The notes under the pieces were generated by a model. That model was not told the origin of the DNA. It did no database searches and saw nothing but the letters and a program-made list of their open reading frames with translations. From positions 65,534,001 to 65,598,000 of the forward strand of contig JBITNC010000001.1 of the NCBI GenBank assembly GCA_050084985.1: 64,000 nt of DNA, given 5' to 3'. Positions 12,906 to 24,831 of this stretch are shown one piece after another (positions within the stretch are counted from its first letter, which is position 1; every line of letters starts with the position of its first letter). Both the position numbers and the translations under genes were made by a program. This stretch comes from Nageia nagi (Eukaryota > Pinophyta).

Positions 12906-15505
12906 CTTAATTGATGAGAATTTGTGAACTTTAACAACTAAATCAAGCAATTTACTAATACACCAACCATTTTCTTTTGTTTAGGATTTAAATCAAAGTT
13001 GATTTTGAATGTAGATAATCAAATCTAAAATATCCAATAATTTATTTTTACTTTTTATACATCAAATATATTACAAATATTTTTATTATATTTAATTTTA
13101 TTAAATATAATTCTCTATATTTAATATACACATATAGTTTTGAATTTTATAATATAAAATCTAAAGGAGAATATTATTAAAGTATGAATATACAAATGTA
13201 AATTTATTGACTCAACCAATGTTTTGACAACAACAATATACAATTTAATATAAAAGATATAATACAGATATGATTTCATAATATCTATAAATATGGAAAC
13301 TGTTCTTCATAGAAAATTATATTTTTATTATGATTTTGTTGCATATTAGATCAACATATTTTATAACTATAGCTAAGAGAATTATATATCCACATACATC
13401 CAACATATTGAAACGAATTCCCAAAATCATACTACCATATAACTAATCCTTACTTGTATTATATATATATTTATTTATTTGAATGAAATTTTTTTTATCA
13501 AAAACTAATTTATTTTGATAATAAATTGAATAATTACTTGCTAAAGTCATATGCATCCCTTATAAATGAAAACTTTACAAGCAATCTTTATGTATATATT
13601 TTTTTAAGAATTACTCTCAAAGTTAATTAAGAAGATTATAACAATAATAATGAAAAAAATTTATAATACAATAATGAATATTAAGAATGCCTTAGTCCTC
13701 TCTAAGACTGAAAGAAACTGGCTGCTTCTTAATTGATGAGAATTTGTGAAATTTAACAACTAAATCAAGCAATTTACTAATACACCAACCATTTTCTTTT
13801 GTTTAGGATTTAAATCAAAGTTGATTTTGAATGTAGATAATCAAATCTAAAATATCCAATAATTTATTTTTACTTTTTGTACATCAAATATATTACAAAT
13901 ATTTTTATTATATTTAATTTTATTAAATATAATACTCTATATTTAATATACACATATAGTTTTGAATTTTATAATATAAAATCTAAAGGAGAATATTATT
14001 AAAGTATAAATATACAAATGTAAATTTATTGAGGCAACCAATGTTTTGACACAACAATATACAATTTAATATAAAAGATATAATACAGATATGATTTCAT
14101 AATATCTATAAATATGGAAACTGTTCTTGATAGAAAATTATATTTTTATTATGATTTTGTTGCATATTAGATCAACATATTTTATAATGTTCTTTATTAA
14201 ATAAAAATAATAATGAATAATTATCAAATTAATTAACTAAAATAAATAAAAACAAAGTTTCTACATTATTATAACTATAGCTAGGAGAATTATATATCCA
14301 CATACATCCAACATATTGAAACGAATTCCCAAAATCATACTACCATATAACTAATCCTTACTTGTATTATTATATATATTTATTTATTTGAATGAAATTT
14401 TTATTATCAAAACTATATTTATTTTGATAATAAATTGAATAATTACTTGCTAAAGTCATATGCATCCCTTATAAATGAAAACTTTACAAGCAATCTTTAT
14501 GTATTTTTTTTTTAAGAATTACTCTCAAAGTTAATTAAGAAGATTATAACAATAATAATGAAAAAAATTTATAATACAATAATGAATATTAAGAATGCCT
14601 TAGTCCAATCTGAGACTGAAAGAAACTGGCTGCTTCTTAATTGATGAGAATTTGTGAACTTTAACAACTAAATGAAGCAATTTACTAATACACCAACCAT
14701 TTTCTTTTGTTTAGGATTTAAATCAAAGTTGATTTTGAATGTAGATAATCAAATCTAAAATATCCAATAATTTATTTTTACTTTTTGTACATCAAATATA
14801 TTACAAATATATTTTTATTATATTTAATTTTATTAAATATAATTCTCTATATTTAATATACACATATAGTTTTGAATTTTATAATATAAAATCTAAAGGA
14901 GAATATTATTAAAGTATGAATATACAAATGTAAATTTATTGACGCAACCAATGTTTTGACACAACAATATACAATTTAATATAAAAGATATAATACAAAT
15001 ATGATTTCATAATATCTATAAATATGGAAATTGTTCTTGATAGAAAATTATATTTTTATTATGATTTTGTTGCATATTAGATCAACATATTTTATGATGT
15101 TCTTTATTAAATAAAAATAATGATGAATAATGATCAAATTAATTAACTAAAATAAATAAAAACAAAGTTTCTACACTATTATAACTATAGCTAAGAAAAT
15201 TATAGACTCACAGGCATCCAACATGTTGAAATGAACTCCCAAAATCATACTACTTTATAAATAATCCTTATTATATATATATATATATAATCATTTATTT
15301 ATTTGAATGAAATTTTTTTTATCAAAAACTAATTTATTTTGATAATAAATTGAATAATTACTTGCTAAAGTCATATGCATCCCTTATAAATGAAAACTTT
15401 ACAAGCAATCTTTATGTATATTTTTTTTGAAGAATTACTCTCAAAGAAGATTATAACAATAATAATGAAAAAAATTTATAATACGATAATGAATATTAAG
15501 AATGA
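12867..15505. repeat. ~0.9 kb unit in three tandem copies
   Basis: The copies start at 12867, 13689 and 14597, each at 'gccttagtcc' followed by 'gactgaaagaaactggc', and run about 820, 908 and 909 bases. Copies 2 and 3 are near-identical by eye. Copy 1 lacks about 86 bases present in copy 2 at about 14190-14275. The first ~40 bases of each unit are the broken end of the LINE at 11400-12905, so the tripling happened after that LINE was truncated. The rest (from 'accattttct') is homologous to 41540-42320, just upstream of the Helitron gene on its coding strand. No coding capacity. Confidence 0.85.
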
Positions 15506-16060
15506 ACCTTCTAAGATTTAAAAAGGAAAACACAATTTAGCAACCATTAATTGGGAGGGGATTCCTATTGTACCCATCACCAAGAACACCGGTTTCACTC
15601 TTACTATTTCTAAATATGAAAATATGCTACAGGTCTCTATATTATTTCGTAGATAATGTAAATTAAAAAATTAAAACATTATTGTGATGGTTTTTCAGTC
15701 TGCAAGTCTAGTGGAATTCATCAGCTTTCATATTCTATCCAAGTCAAGTCAGCGTATGAGCGGAATTCGTCGCTTCATATCTATCAAGTCAGCAACGTAT
15801 TGGGGATAGCCGTGCGATATAGTCAATAATTCACCTGCCAGTAGATTACGACCTCTTTCAATAATTCACATGGTGGCATCTGGAAGCGTTAACATGCCAT
15901 CTGTCATTTGATTTGTACACGATTTAATGCTAATTCATGTCGCAGGATCGTATGATTGAATCTGGATGCATCTATAGTTTGATTTGTAGAAGGCTTGAAA
16001 TTAAAAGGGTGGAGGTGCAATAAAGTCAATAATTCATATGCCATGATATTCACATGCAGA
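15506..16060. other. Non-coding stretch with irregular motif repeats
   Basis: No gene is seen. From about 15820 to 16340, running into the next feature, two motifs recur irregularly: 'gtcaataattca' (four near-matches) and 'gccatctgtcatttgattt' and variants (15895, 16080, 16320). This suggests a decayed minisatellite or mobile-element end. Confidence 0.45.
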
Positions 16061-16875
16061 CGCGTTATTTGCCATCATCCATGTGTCATTTGATTTGGTG
16101 GTGGAGAGTGTTGGAGATAGTCAATAATTCAAGTCTTGATTGTTGGTTGACTTGGTCACATCTTGATTTTATGTTACATTCTAAACATTAGATATACATG
16201 CCATGTAATGGTCTAACATGCTATGTAATGGCTTACTACAACTCTCCATTTAATTTGTAGTAGACGATAATATAATTTACTTTTACATGACATACTTGAA
16301 TCTTGAGACACTTTATATGCCATCTATCATTTGATTTTTAAAGTTGCTAACCTTTCTTCATTAACAATGCAATTTCTTTCATTTTATTTTTCATGTTTGT
16401 GGAACACAGTACTTTGTCGATCATTTCTTCATCTATGTTATGACATGCTTATAATTTCTAATCATATATATTTTGATATATATATATATATTTTTTGATA
16501 AAGTTTTTAGAATAATTAATTTATATATTTTAAAGATATATATCTAAAAACGTTAAGAGGTATCAATTTTGAGTCATTTATTTTGAAAATATTTTTTTAA
16601 GAAAAAAAGATAAATGCCTCGAAATTAATACATCTACATGTTTTTAAATATATATATCTTTAATAAGATATCTAAGCTAGTGGCATTCGTGACAGTTGAT
16701 TATTGTATTATAATATTTTTCTATACCATCCAAAACATATTTAAATTTAATTGAAAAATTACATAATTCTGTTGATAATAAATACTTTAAAAAATATTTT
16801 AAATTCATTCACAATTACATAATTACATCGAAAATAAAAACTTGTAAAAAATATTTTAAATAGATTCACAATTAC
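16061..16875 (+). repeat. Direct repeat copy 1 (partner at 37597-38396)
   Basis: About 815 bases nearly identical to 37597-38396 in the same orientation. Differences are a ~10-base indel near 16110 and scattered substitutions. Both copies end at 'gattcacaattac'. There is no coding potential and no clear TG...CA ends or primer site, so they are not convincing LTRs. The interval between the copies holds the nested retroelements and a decayed unknown reading frame. Confidence 0.85.
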
Positions 16876-17050
16876 TGTTGATCGGTATAGCATAACCTCA
16901 AGGGTTCGATCTGGTCATGTCCTCCACTTCCAATTACATAATTACATCGAAAATAAGAACTTGTAAAAAATATTTTAAATAGATTCACAATTACTATTGA
17001 TTGGTATAGCGTAACCTCAAGGATTTGGTCTGGTCATGTTCTCCACTTCT
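16808..17050 (+). repeat. Tandem duplication with a tRNA-promoter-like motif
   Basis: A unit of about 120 bases is present twice: 'aattacataattacatcg...cacaattac' followed by 'ttgatcggtatagcataacctcaagggttcgatctgg...' (shown in parts), at about 16808-16927 and 16928-17050. GGTTCGATC resembles the internal B box of tRNA genes and SINEs. The second copy has GGATTTGGTC there, so it is degenerate. It could be the head of a tRNA-derived SINE or chance. Confidence 0.5.
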
Positions 17051-18084
17051 TACAATGGTAGGTTCCTTGAAAAAGTAGAAGGTGGTAGGGATGCGCTCAT
17101 GTTGGTTTTCTGTTTAATCTTCAATTTATAGGTCAGTTCCTATCTATATTTAAGGTCAAAAGTAATATGAAAGGAATAAAAAGATGGAAAGTTACATGAA
17201 AGAGATAAGCAAATACATAACTAAAATAAAAAATTTACAACCCGAACATTACAGCATAGATAGCAATCCATAGCTAAGATTAAGAATAACAAACTATCTT
17301 GCAATTGGGGTCTTGCAATCACAATGCGAAGCCATAACTTAAAGAAAGCAATCCACATATAACATTCACAAAAGCAATAATAGCCACTCTGTTGCAAGAG
17401 GGCAAAGCATTGTCTGTTCGCATTATCATATGTGAATTACTTTTATAGATTAGAGCAAATTTGCTAAAATATTTGACCTTTTTAATTTTTAAAAACTAGC
17501 TATTTATACAACTTCCTCCCTCTTTAGGTGGTTGGGTTTCATTACTATACATTCCTACTAGCATTGAATGAACAAGTACTAATCAACATAACTATCTAAG
17601 AATTTGCAACTTCTTATCAGCCATGTCCATAAAGATGTAATCCTTCTGACATGTTGTTGACTGCTCCTTCTTCGACCCTGTAGCTGATTAAATATAACAC
17701 TATTGCTAATTAAAAATAGCATTGTAACTGATTAAAGGTAGGATTGTAGCTGATTAAGCAGTTATTTGATTGCACATTGATTGGTATGATTTGGTATTAT
17801 ACTTTAGCAATCGCTATCTACTTTTCTATGATCTTTATGATCTCTACTGTGGATGTTAGTAATCAAAGTAATGGTGGTTGATAGATATTATATTCACTTA
17901 GTTCAAGAAGAACTACCACTATTATGTAAAAATGAATTGGTGTCGACACATTAATAGAGCCTTGGGGGTCAAACACTCAAGATGAAATGGACCTAGGTGT
18001 TCTTTCTCATGCATTACTCTTTCACTTTTTTAGCAGGTTCTATATTCTTCTTTTAGGCTCTATTGATAATTTGGTTCTTCCAAG
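17051..18084. other. Intergenic, no gene recognised
   Basis: AT-rich sequence with no supported reading frame. 'gctgattaaatataac'-like phrases recur at about 17680-17760 ('tagctgattaa'), a small local repeat. It ends at the LTR of the copia nest. Confidence 0.45.
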
Positions 18085-18578
18085 TGTTGGAATGTATAAT
18101 GCATTATTGTAAAAGTTTTTATTAAATATTCTATGTAAGTTCACTAATACTTCAGGGTATCATTTGATACCTTAAGTATTTAAATGAATATGATAATGCA
18201 ACTTGTCCTACACTTCATGTCATGAGCATGCCCCTTGGGTAAAATGATGTGCATGTCATACTCTTGTACATTGAAGAAATGGGTGATCCAAAAAAAAAAT
18301 TTGGCCTATAAATAGAAGGCTCTCTCTTTGTGATTACACACCGATTGTAGAGTAAAGTTATGCTATAAGATAGTGGTTAGGAAGAAAAGAGTAGAAGGAT
18401 TGTAAGAGAGTTGTATTTGTGATCGAAGTAAAGATTTAGTTAGTGGATGTACTCTTACTTAGAGGAACCACTTACATCTTGTGTTGTGAGATTGCTTTAT
18501 GAGTTTGTTAGATGTAATTGTGAGCTTTCATGTGATCTTGGTTGATTAAAAATTATCTTGTTAGTGTTAGTTTCTTCA
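18085..18578 (+). mobile_element. 5' LTR of the family A copia
   Basis: It starts TGTTGGAATG and ends CTTCA. It contains TATAAATA at 18307-18314, the likely promoter for the element's RNA. About 90% like the LTR ending at 33663 by eye. Confidence 0.85.
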
Positions 18579-18581
18579 AAT

Positions 18582-18593
18582 TGGTATCAAAGC
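18582..18593 (+). other. Primer binding site
   Basis: TGGTATCAAAGC, matching the usual plant initiator-Met-tRNA primer site TGGTATCAGAGC with one change. It lies 3 bases after the LTR. Confidence 0.8.
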
Positions 18594-19954
18594 TTGGTGA
18601 GGAAGCTCTTCTTCTTGGTGTGGTTGAAGGTATTCAACTTGGAGATCTTGAACCTACTCTTCATTGTAAAGTAAAACTAAGAGAAGGTATAACCCCTTTC
18701 ATATAATATCTTTTTTTTTTGCTTATTTTAACTAATGACACTAACACATATTGAATTATGTGTTAGTTTTTTTTGTTATTTGCAAAATATGGCTAATTTG
18801 TTTTACTAACTTTTAGTGAGCATGTTATTATTTTTTTTTAAAAGGAGGTTAGTATATAGAAATAGCAATATTATAAGCCATTTATTAAAAAGGGTGTATT
18901 TTAATATATATATATATATATATAATGAAAAGTTTTATTCTTTTACACAAAGTTTGATGAGAGAAATAATTTTTTTTCTATAAAATAAGCTATTATAAGC
19001 ATTGTAATTAAAATATGCTATTACAATTTGCAATATTTTTTACAAAGCTGATAAGAACTTAGATTTAAAAAAAAAAAGTTTTCTTTTGAGAAATGGTAGT
19101 GGTTTAATTTCTCAATCTCCTTTCTCCACCTCCCAATGATGAACACCTCCCAATGGAAGATTCACTGAAACCTCCTCACAGGTTGCCTTCTCACCTCCAT
19201 TATGGATTTCCTCTCATGTTCTTTTCTCTACCTCTGTTCTAACGATGCAACCCTCATAGCTTATTCTTCACCCTCCTAGCTTGACCCTCACCCTATTGCT
19301 CATGACCTCCTTCCACCCTCCATGATCCTTCTACTCATAGCTTTTTTTAGGGGAAGGTGTCTAATTAGCATCATTGGTTTCTAGTTTTTGGGCTCCTAGA
19401 TAGAGAGGGGCCTTATGCCCATGTTTTAAACCTACCACTTGATTGTCTCTCTCCTGTGCATGACCATAATTGTGCTCTCTACCTCTCCAAAGGGCCTCTC
19501 CCTCGCTTGACATGTGGTCTCTCATCTCTAACTATCACTTTCTCCACTTGCATGATTTTTTTGTTGCTCATATTGACCTCTACCCTTGACCTAGTCTCCT
19601 CCCCTATAACATTTGTTTTTCATCTGAACCAATAAATAGCCTAGCATATCTCTACTCATAGCTGGTGGCCCAAATCAAATGATGCCAGAACCTCCCTTCC
19701 TAGCTTTGCATGATCTTCTTCCTAAGCCCTTACGACCTCTCCATGCCTTTGTCTAATGTTGCACTGATTGCACAATCCCTTCCTCCACCTCTGTAGGGTC
19801 CTCTCTTGGTTCCTTGCCTATTCCAATAGAGCACTCAACTTTGCATTGGTACTACTTAGGATAAATGTCTAATAGATCACTCATGATAATAACGTTTGAG
19901 TAAAAACCCTTCTTGTGCTTCTCCTTGCAGCACACTTTGTCCCTCATAACCTCT
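18594..19954 (+). mobile_element. Copia leader, first part
   Basis: Untranslated leader between the primer site and the gypsy insertion point. It includes a (TA)n run near 18902-18924. From about 19100 it is strongly C+T-rich on the plus strand ('cctcc', 'ctcacc' phrases), continuing with the same style at 28888-29050 beyond the inserted chromovirus. That supports the rejoining of the two halves. No reading frame. Confidence 0.6.
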
Positions 19955-20271
19955 TGTTAGGTCCCTATACTACTCATGTAGCCCATATATTATTATTATG
20001 TGTCCCATAGAAGCCCACTATGGTTATTTTTATTCTCTTACATTATTATTGTTATGTCGGCTAGTGTCCTTTATTGTAGTGGCAACCCTTGGACTCCTAT
20101 ATATACTAAGGAGGTATTATCATTTGGATTGTCTATTGTTGTGTAATTGATGTAATGTAAAGGAGGTTTCCCCCTTGAAGTGGCTTATTATTAATAATTT
20201 TATCTCTTATTCAAGGCATTGAGCTCTTTCTCTTGTGATTTTATGCTATTTTGGGAACTTGGTTCATAACA
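19955..20271 (+). mobile_element. 5' LTR of the chromovirus
   Basis: 317 bases, TG...CA, with a TATA-like 'cctatatatact' near 20095-20106. Followed two bases later by the primer site TGGTATCAAAGC (20274-20285), initiator-Met-tRNA type with one mismatch. Left flank CCTCT. Confidence 0.92.
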
Positions 20272-20885
20272 TTTGGTATCAAAGCAAACGATTCTACGAT
20301 TTCATTGCTCAAAACTAGTCATCATGGAATTTTTGGTATCAATTTTTTTTAGCAAGGTTTCAAATTTTGAAATTTATTGGGGTTTTAGAATACATACCAA
20401 AGAAGTTTAAATTAAAACTTTAGCTCCTAATTCGCTATATTTTGCAAGTTACACTCAGGGGAAGTTAAGGTTTGTGACTACTCTCAAAAGCAAGTCTGAA
20501 ATAGGTGTTCTAGCTAAAAAGTGTATATCTGAAGTTTTACAAATCCAAAATTTGTGAAACCTATTAGATTGGTTAGGATACAGACTAAAGCTTATCTGGT
20601 ACAATTTTCAAGGTCTAAGAATAAACAGGTAACACATGGCACTTAGTACAAAGTTTGCTCTTCTAAAAAATCCAAAAATCAGCACATTTTGGGAAAGTTT
20701 CAGCCAATTCCTCTTGGAATATCATAATTTGATGAGACCTTTGGTATTGAAAAGAAGACATCTGAGGCTACCATAGGTAGAAATTTTAGACTCTAAAGGG
20801 TCAAAATTTCAAATTTACATTAGTTGGAAGGTCAGATAATAGAATAGTCTCCAAATCACAATTTAAAAAGTAATACTCAATCAAA

Positions 20886-22036
20886 ATGCCATTGAAAAAA
20901 ATTGCTACACCAACTAGACCTTCAGAGGGTTCATCCATGACTATAGCAGAAATTGAATACATATCCTTCCAAATATCCCAATTGGAAGAATTGGTTAAAG
21001 GGTGTGTAAAAAAGGGTGATTTGGAGGAATTAAAAAGGGATTTGACAAAAGGGATGGTAAGATCAATTGATTTAACCAGTTTGAGAGAGGAGTTGGTGAC
21101 TAATATGGAATAAAATATAGAAAAAAATTTTCAATTCATACAAAAACTAGAGGGAAAGATTCCTAAAGATGTTGATATGGCCCAGGGTTATCAGGAAAAT
21201 AATGATATTATTCAAGGAGATAAACCCTTCATTAACCTAATTCAGGAGGATATGCTTCTACTAATGGAAGTAATCAAGCATGGTTCTCAAGGGGAATACA
21301 ACTCCCCAAGATCAACATTAGGAAGTTTGATGGAAAGGACCCCATCACTTGGATATTTCAAATGGAGCACTTTTTTTATCTACACCAAGTACCAACATCA
21401 CAAAAAGTAACTATTGCATCTTTATATCTAGAGCCTAAGCAGGTTGTATGGTACCAATGGCTTTGTGAACTTAAAAAGGGTTCTATTATATCTTGGTCCA
21501 TTTTTATAGAAGAACTGATAGCCTACCATGAGGATGTTAAGAATAATTCCTTCTTTACTCAATTGACAAATCTAAGGTAAAAAGGTTTAGTGATGGAGCA
21601 CATTCAACAATTTCAAAAGTTGAGTCTTAGAGTGAATGACATACCAAGTGATAGATTGTTGGATCTCTTTATGGGAACTTTAAAAGATAACATTCAACAT
21701 GAGGTGCATCTATTTGAACCAACATCCTTAGAGATGGCTTTTAGGATGGCAAGGAAGGTTGAAAGTAAAATATGGCAATGGCTTTTTAAAAGGTTCCCCT
21801 TGAACACCTATAAAGAAAATAATGTTCCTTCTTCTCACTTACCTAAACCTACAAGGTTGACACCTCAACAAATGGATGAAATATGGGCAAAAGGTCTATG
21901 CTTCAATTGTGATAGCAAGTATAGTAAAGGACATAAGTGTGGGGAGAAGAAATTATTCTACATAGAATGTGAAGAGGAAGAAGAAGAAGAAGAAAAATCA
22001 TCCACACCCGAAGAATTATAAGAGATTACTACTGAA
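20886..22036 (+). pseudogene. Chromovirus gag (decayed)
   Basis: Gag assembles the virus-like particle and packages the RNA. The first Met is at 20886, preceded by about 600 bases of leader. The capsid-like region ('FYLHQVPTSQK', 'WYQWL', 'MEHIQQFQKL') is followed by a zinc knuckle CFNCDSKYSKGHKC (21899-21940), the form usual in plant chromoviruses, and an acidic Glu run near 21970. Stops lie at 21111, 21578 and 22019 and a frameshift near 21305. Apart from the frameshift, the frame continues directly into protease, so gag and pol were probably one polyprotein. Confidence 0.85.
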
Positions 22037-22039
22037 TAA

Positions 22040-23033
22040 ATGACTCCCACCATATCTTGTAATGCATTAGCTAGAATTACTGCTCCTCAAACTCTCAAGA
22101 TAGAAGGATATATCAAGAAGAAAAAAGTAATAGTGTTGATTGACTCTAGTAGTACACATAATTTTATTCATTCCAAGATAGCCAAATATTTGAATTGCTT
22201 CATATATGCAGCACCAAAGTTTCAAGTGAAGGTTGCAAATGGAGGAACTATAAATTGCTCAGGGAAGTACCATAATATCAATCTAACTATGGGGGAATAT
22301 GTACTACAAAATCCAATGATTGCCATTCCAATGGGTGCTGCTGATATTGTCTTGGGGGTCCAATGGTTACAATCATTGGGAACAGTGGCTTTTAATTTTA
22401 AAAAACTTTTCATGAAATTTTCCTGGGAGGGAAAAGAGTTTGAATTAAGGGGTATCAAAGTGAAAGAGTGTAAGATAATCAACTTTAATGGCATGACAAA
22501 ACTTTTGAGGAACCAAAGAAGTGGTGTAATTGTACAATTATGCTCACTAGATGTCCAAACATCTAAGCCAAGCAATTCTCCAAATCTCCAAAAAGTCATT
22601 GATAAGTATCCAAAGGTATTTGATACTCCCAAAAGTCTCCCCCCTAATCGAGATCATGATCATGGTATTAACTTAATTCTAGGAAGTGTTCCTCCCAACA
22701 TCACACCTTATAGATATCCATATGCCCAGAAGAGTGAAATTGAATGTATGGTTGCAAAAATGCTAGAAATAGGTATAATTTGACCAAGCCAAAGTTCTTT
22801 CTCTTCCCCAGTAGTAATGGTGCTTAAGAAGGAGGGAGCATGGTGCATGTGTCCAGATTATAAAGAGCTAAACAAGCTCACTATTAAAGATAAATTTTCC
22901 ATTCCTATCATTGATGAATTGTTGGATGAATTACATGGAGCAAAATACTTCACCAAGCTAGATCTTCGCTCAAGATATCATCAAATTAGAATGAAGATAG
23001 AAGACATTCTAAAAATAGCATTCAAAACTCATG
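22040..23033 (+). pseudogene. Chromovirus protease and N-terminal reverse transcriptase (decayed)
   Basis: The aspartic protease motif is DSSSTHNFI (from 22142) where D[ST]GSTHNFI is usual, so the glycine of the active-site loop is serine. RT follows: 'PYRYPYAQKSEIE', then '[15 protein letters not shown]', '[14 protein letters not shown]', '[17 protein letters not shown]'. An in-frame TGA is at 22781-22783, where Arg is expected (a CGA-to-TGA change would explain it). The sequence breaks at 23033, inside the motif before '[11 protein letters not shown]', at the insertion of the young LTR element. Confidence 0.9.
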
Positions 23034-23531
23034 TGTTAGAATTTGTAATGAAATATTGTAAATATCTATACTCCTTGTAAATTCAATTAATCACTTAAGG
23101 GTATGTAGATACCTTAAGAGATTAATAGAATTCTTTAATGTATAGACTTTGACTTTACCAAAGTGGGTAGTTGGTTGGTTGAAGTTTGGTGAAACATTTA
23201 ATGTAACCCTAACCTTACCCTTGGGTTAAAGGAAGGTTAGGGAGGTGCTCTCAACCTATAAATAGAGGGCCTCTCCTCATGTAAACATATCTAAGTTTTG
23301 AGTAAGATTACTCTACTTGGTTGTGTAGGAGAGAGCTAGAGAATAGTTGTAAGAGAGACATAGATTTGAGAATAAGAGAGCTAGTTGTGGATGTACTCCC
23401 AAGGAGGGAGGAACCACATTATATTGGTGTCATATTGTGTGAATGATGTTCTTAGAATTATAGATGTGTTATCTTGAGTTTCCTAGTCTAAGGTCCTAGA
23501 GGATTTGTTTAGTTATAGTTCAAATCCTTCA
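23034..23531 (+). mobile_element. 5' LTR of the young element
   Basis: 498 bases, TGTTAGAATT...CCTTCA. TATAAATA at 23257-23264 with 'gagggcctctcctc' just downstream, the likely start region. Confidence 0.93.
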
Positions 23532-23533
23532 AT

Positions 23534-23546
23534 TGGTATCAGAGCC
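23534..23546 (+). other. Primer binding site of the young element
   Basis: TGGTATCAGAGCC, an exact plant initiator-Met-tRNA complement, two bases after the LTR. Confidence 0.92.
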
Positions 23547-23647
23547 TTGTTGAGGAAGCTCTTCTTGGTGTTGAAACTCTCCTTGTTGAGGAAGCTCTTC
23601 TTGGTGTTGAAACTCTCCTTGTTGAGGAAGCTCTTTTGGTGTGGAAG
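23546..23647 (+). repeat. 36-bp tandem repeat beside the primer site
   Basis: Units at 23546-23581 and 23582-23617 are identical (start 'cttgttgaggaagctcttct', end 'gttgaaactctc'). A third unit is partial and diverged to about 23647. The copia at 18594 has this segment ('gaggaagctcttcttcttgg') only once, so the multiplication is specific to this element. Confidence 0.9.
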
Positions 23648-23754
23648 CTACATTTTGGAGGTGCTTCATCCTTCTCAAATTTGGAGATCTTAATCCTAAT
23701 CTTCTTGGTGAGGTAAATTCAAGAGAAGGTATAACCTCCTTCATATAATCTCCT

Positions 23755-24059
23755 TCATTTTTTTTGGCTTATGCACTAATGATACTAACATTATTTGCTA
23801 TGTGTTGAGCTCATTTTTTTTGTTTGGGCAATACATGGCTAACAAAATTGTAATATGATGTTCCTTGTTTGTTGTTATTACTAACCTTTTGTTTACTTGC
23901 AATTTTTACAAAGTGCTTAAATTGCTACATTTAAACAAACAAAAAAAAGGAGATGGTTAGTATACAACATTTGAGAAATATTACAATTTTTTACTCAAAA
24001 TTTTTTTTGAAATAGAAAGGAGGACAATTTTAAGGGGCACACTCCTATATTTAAAGGTT
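23755..24059. mobile_element. Young element leader, non-coding
   Basis: AT-rich leader with short T, A and G runs ('aaaaaaaggagatgg' near 23943). It shares the phrases 'gaaggtataac' and 'cactaatgatactaac' with the family A copia leader (18683 onward), consistent with common origin. No reading frame. Confidence 0.6.
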
Positions 24060-24425
24060 CAAATTATCTATATCTATATATATATATATATATATATTTT
24101 GATTTTGTTTAAAACATAATCACAAATATATATATTTTATGTTTAATTTTGTTTACAAAACAAAATTATATATATATATACATTTCTAATTTTGTGTTTT
24201 AACTTTGTTTAAAACAAATTATATATATATATTTTTAAATCTATTTAAAATAACAAAATATATGTATTTTTTTAATTTTACATCTGTTTCAAATGTAATT
24301 AACAAAAATATATGTATATTTTTTATTATTTTCAAATCGTTTGAAATGTAATCAAACGTATATATATATATATTTTTGATTTTTTAAAAATCAGTTTCAC
24401 AAATAATCAAAAATATATAAATTTG
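24060..24425. repeat. Degenerate AT-rich tandem repeat
   Basis: About five or six units of roughly 60-70 bases, each with a (TA)n run followed by 'attttgttt' and 'aaaac' or 'tttgaaatgtaat' type phrases ('gtttaaaac', 'gtttgaaatgtaatc'). The (TA)n tracts are 10-20 bases long. Non-coding. Confidence 0.7.
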
Positions 24426-24517
24426 GGGGGTCATTAGATAAAACTTAAATCATATAAATTTGTTTAAAAAATTTGGGGGGGTCAAAATTTAAAAAAAAAA
24501 AAACACAAAACAAAAAA

Positions 24518-24763
24518 CGACGGACACCTCTCCCGCGCTCCTCCGCCAACTCCCCACCACGCGCGCGACCGCCTCCCATCTGCCGCTGCTCTCCCGCCCA
24601 CGTCCCACACGAGGTCCTCCGCGCCGCTCGCCGCCGCAGCTCCTCCCGTCCGGCGCCGAACCGCGCGGCCACCTCCTCCTCAGCCCGCCCGCGCACCGCT
24701 GCTCCTCCGCCCCGCAGCGCCTCCTCCTCGCCTCCCCTGCGAACTCTGCGGTCATTTCAGTTC
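24518..24763. other. Abrupt GC-rich block inside the young element
   Basis: About 245 bases of strongly C-rich, CpG-rich sequence ('cgctcctccgccaactcccc', 'gccgccgcagctcctcccg') in surroundings of about 30% GC. Both borders are sharp: an A-rich run before 24518, then 'gcggtcatttcag' before ordinary sequence. Open frames exist on both strands (24473-24775 plus; 24445-24696 and 24489-24755 minus), but such GC-rich DNA has few stops by chance and the products (Arg/Pro/Ser/Ala-rich) show no domain. It could be a captured host gene fragment or promoter CpG island; the 'ttcag' edge looks like a splice acceptor. Confidence 0.8.
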
Positions 24764-24831
24764 ATGAGAGTTTAAACTTTTGTTAGTGATGACAACTTCA
24801 CCTCTAAGAGGCCTTTTTTGATTGTACATTC

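Noticed and set aside
22222-22632. 136-codon minus-strand open frame
   Set aside because: Antisense shadow of the chromovirus protease region.
24445-24775. Protein-coding gene in the GC-rich block
   Set aside because: Frames are open on both strands simply because GC-rich DNA lacks stop codons; products are low-complexity with no domain and no start context.
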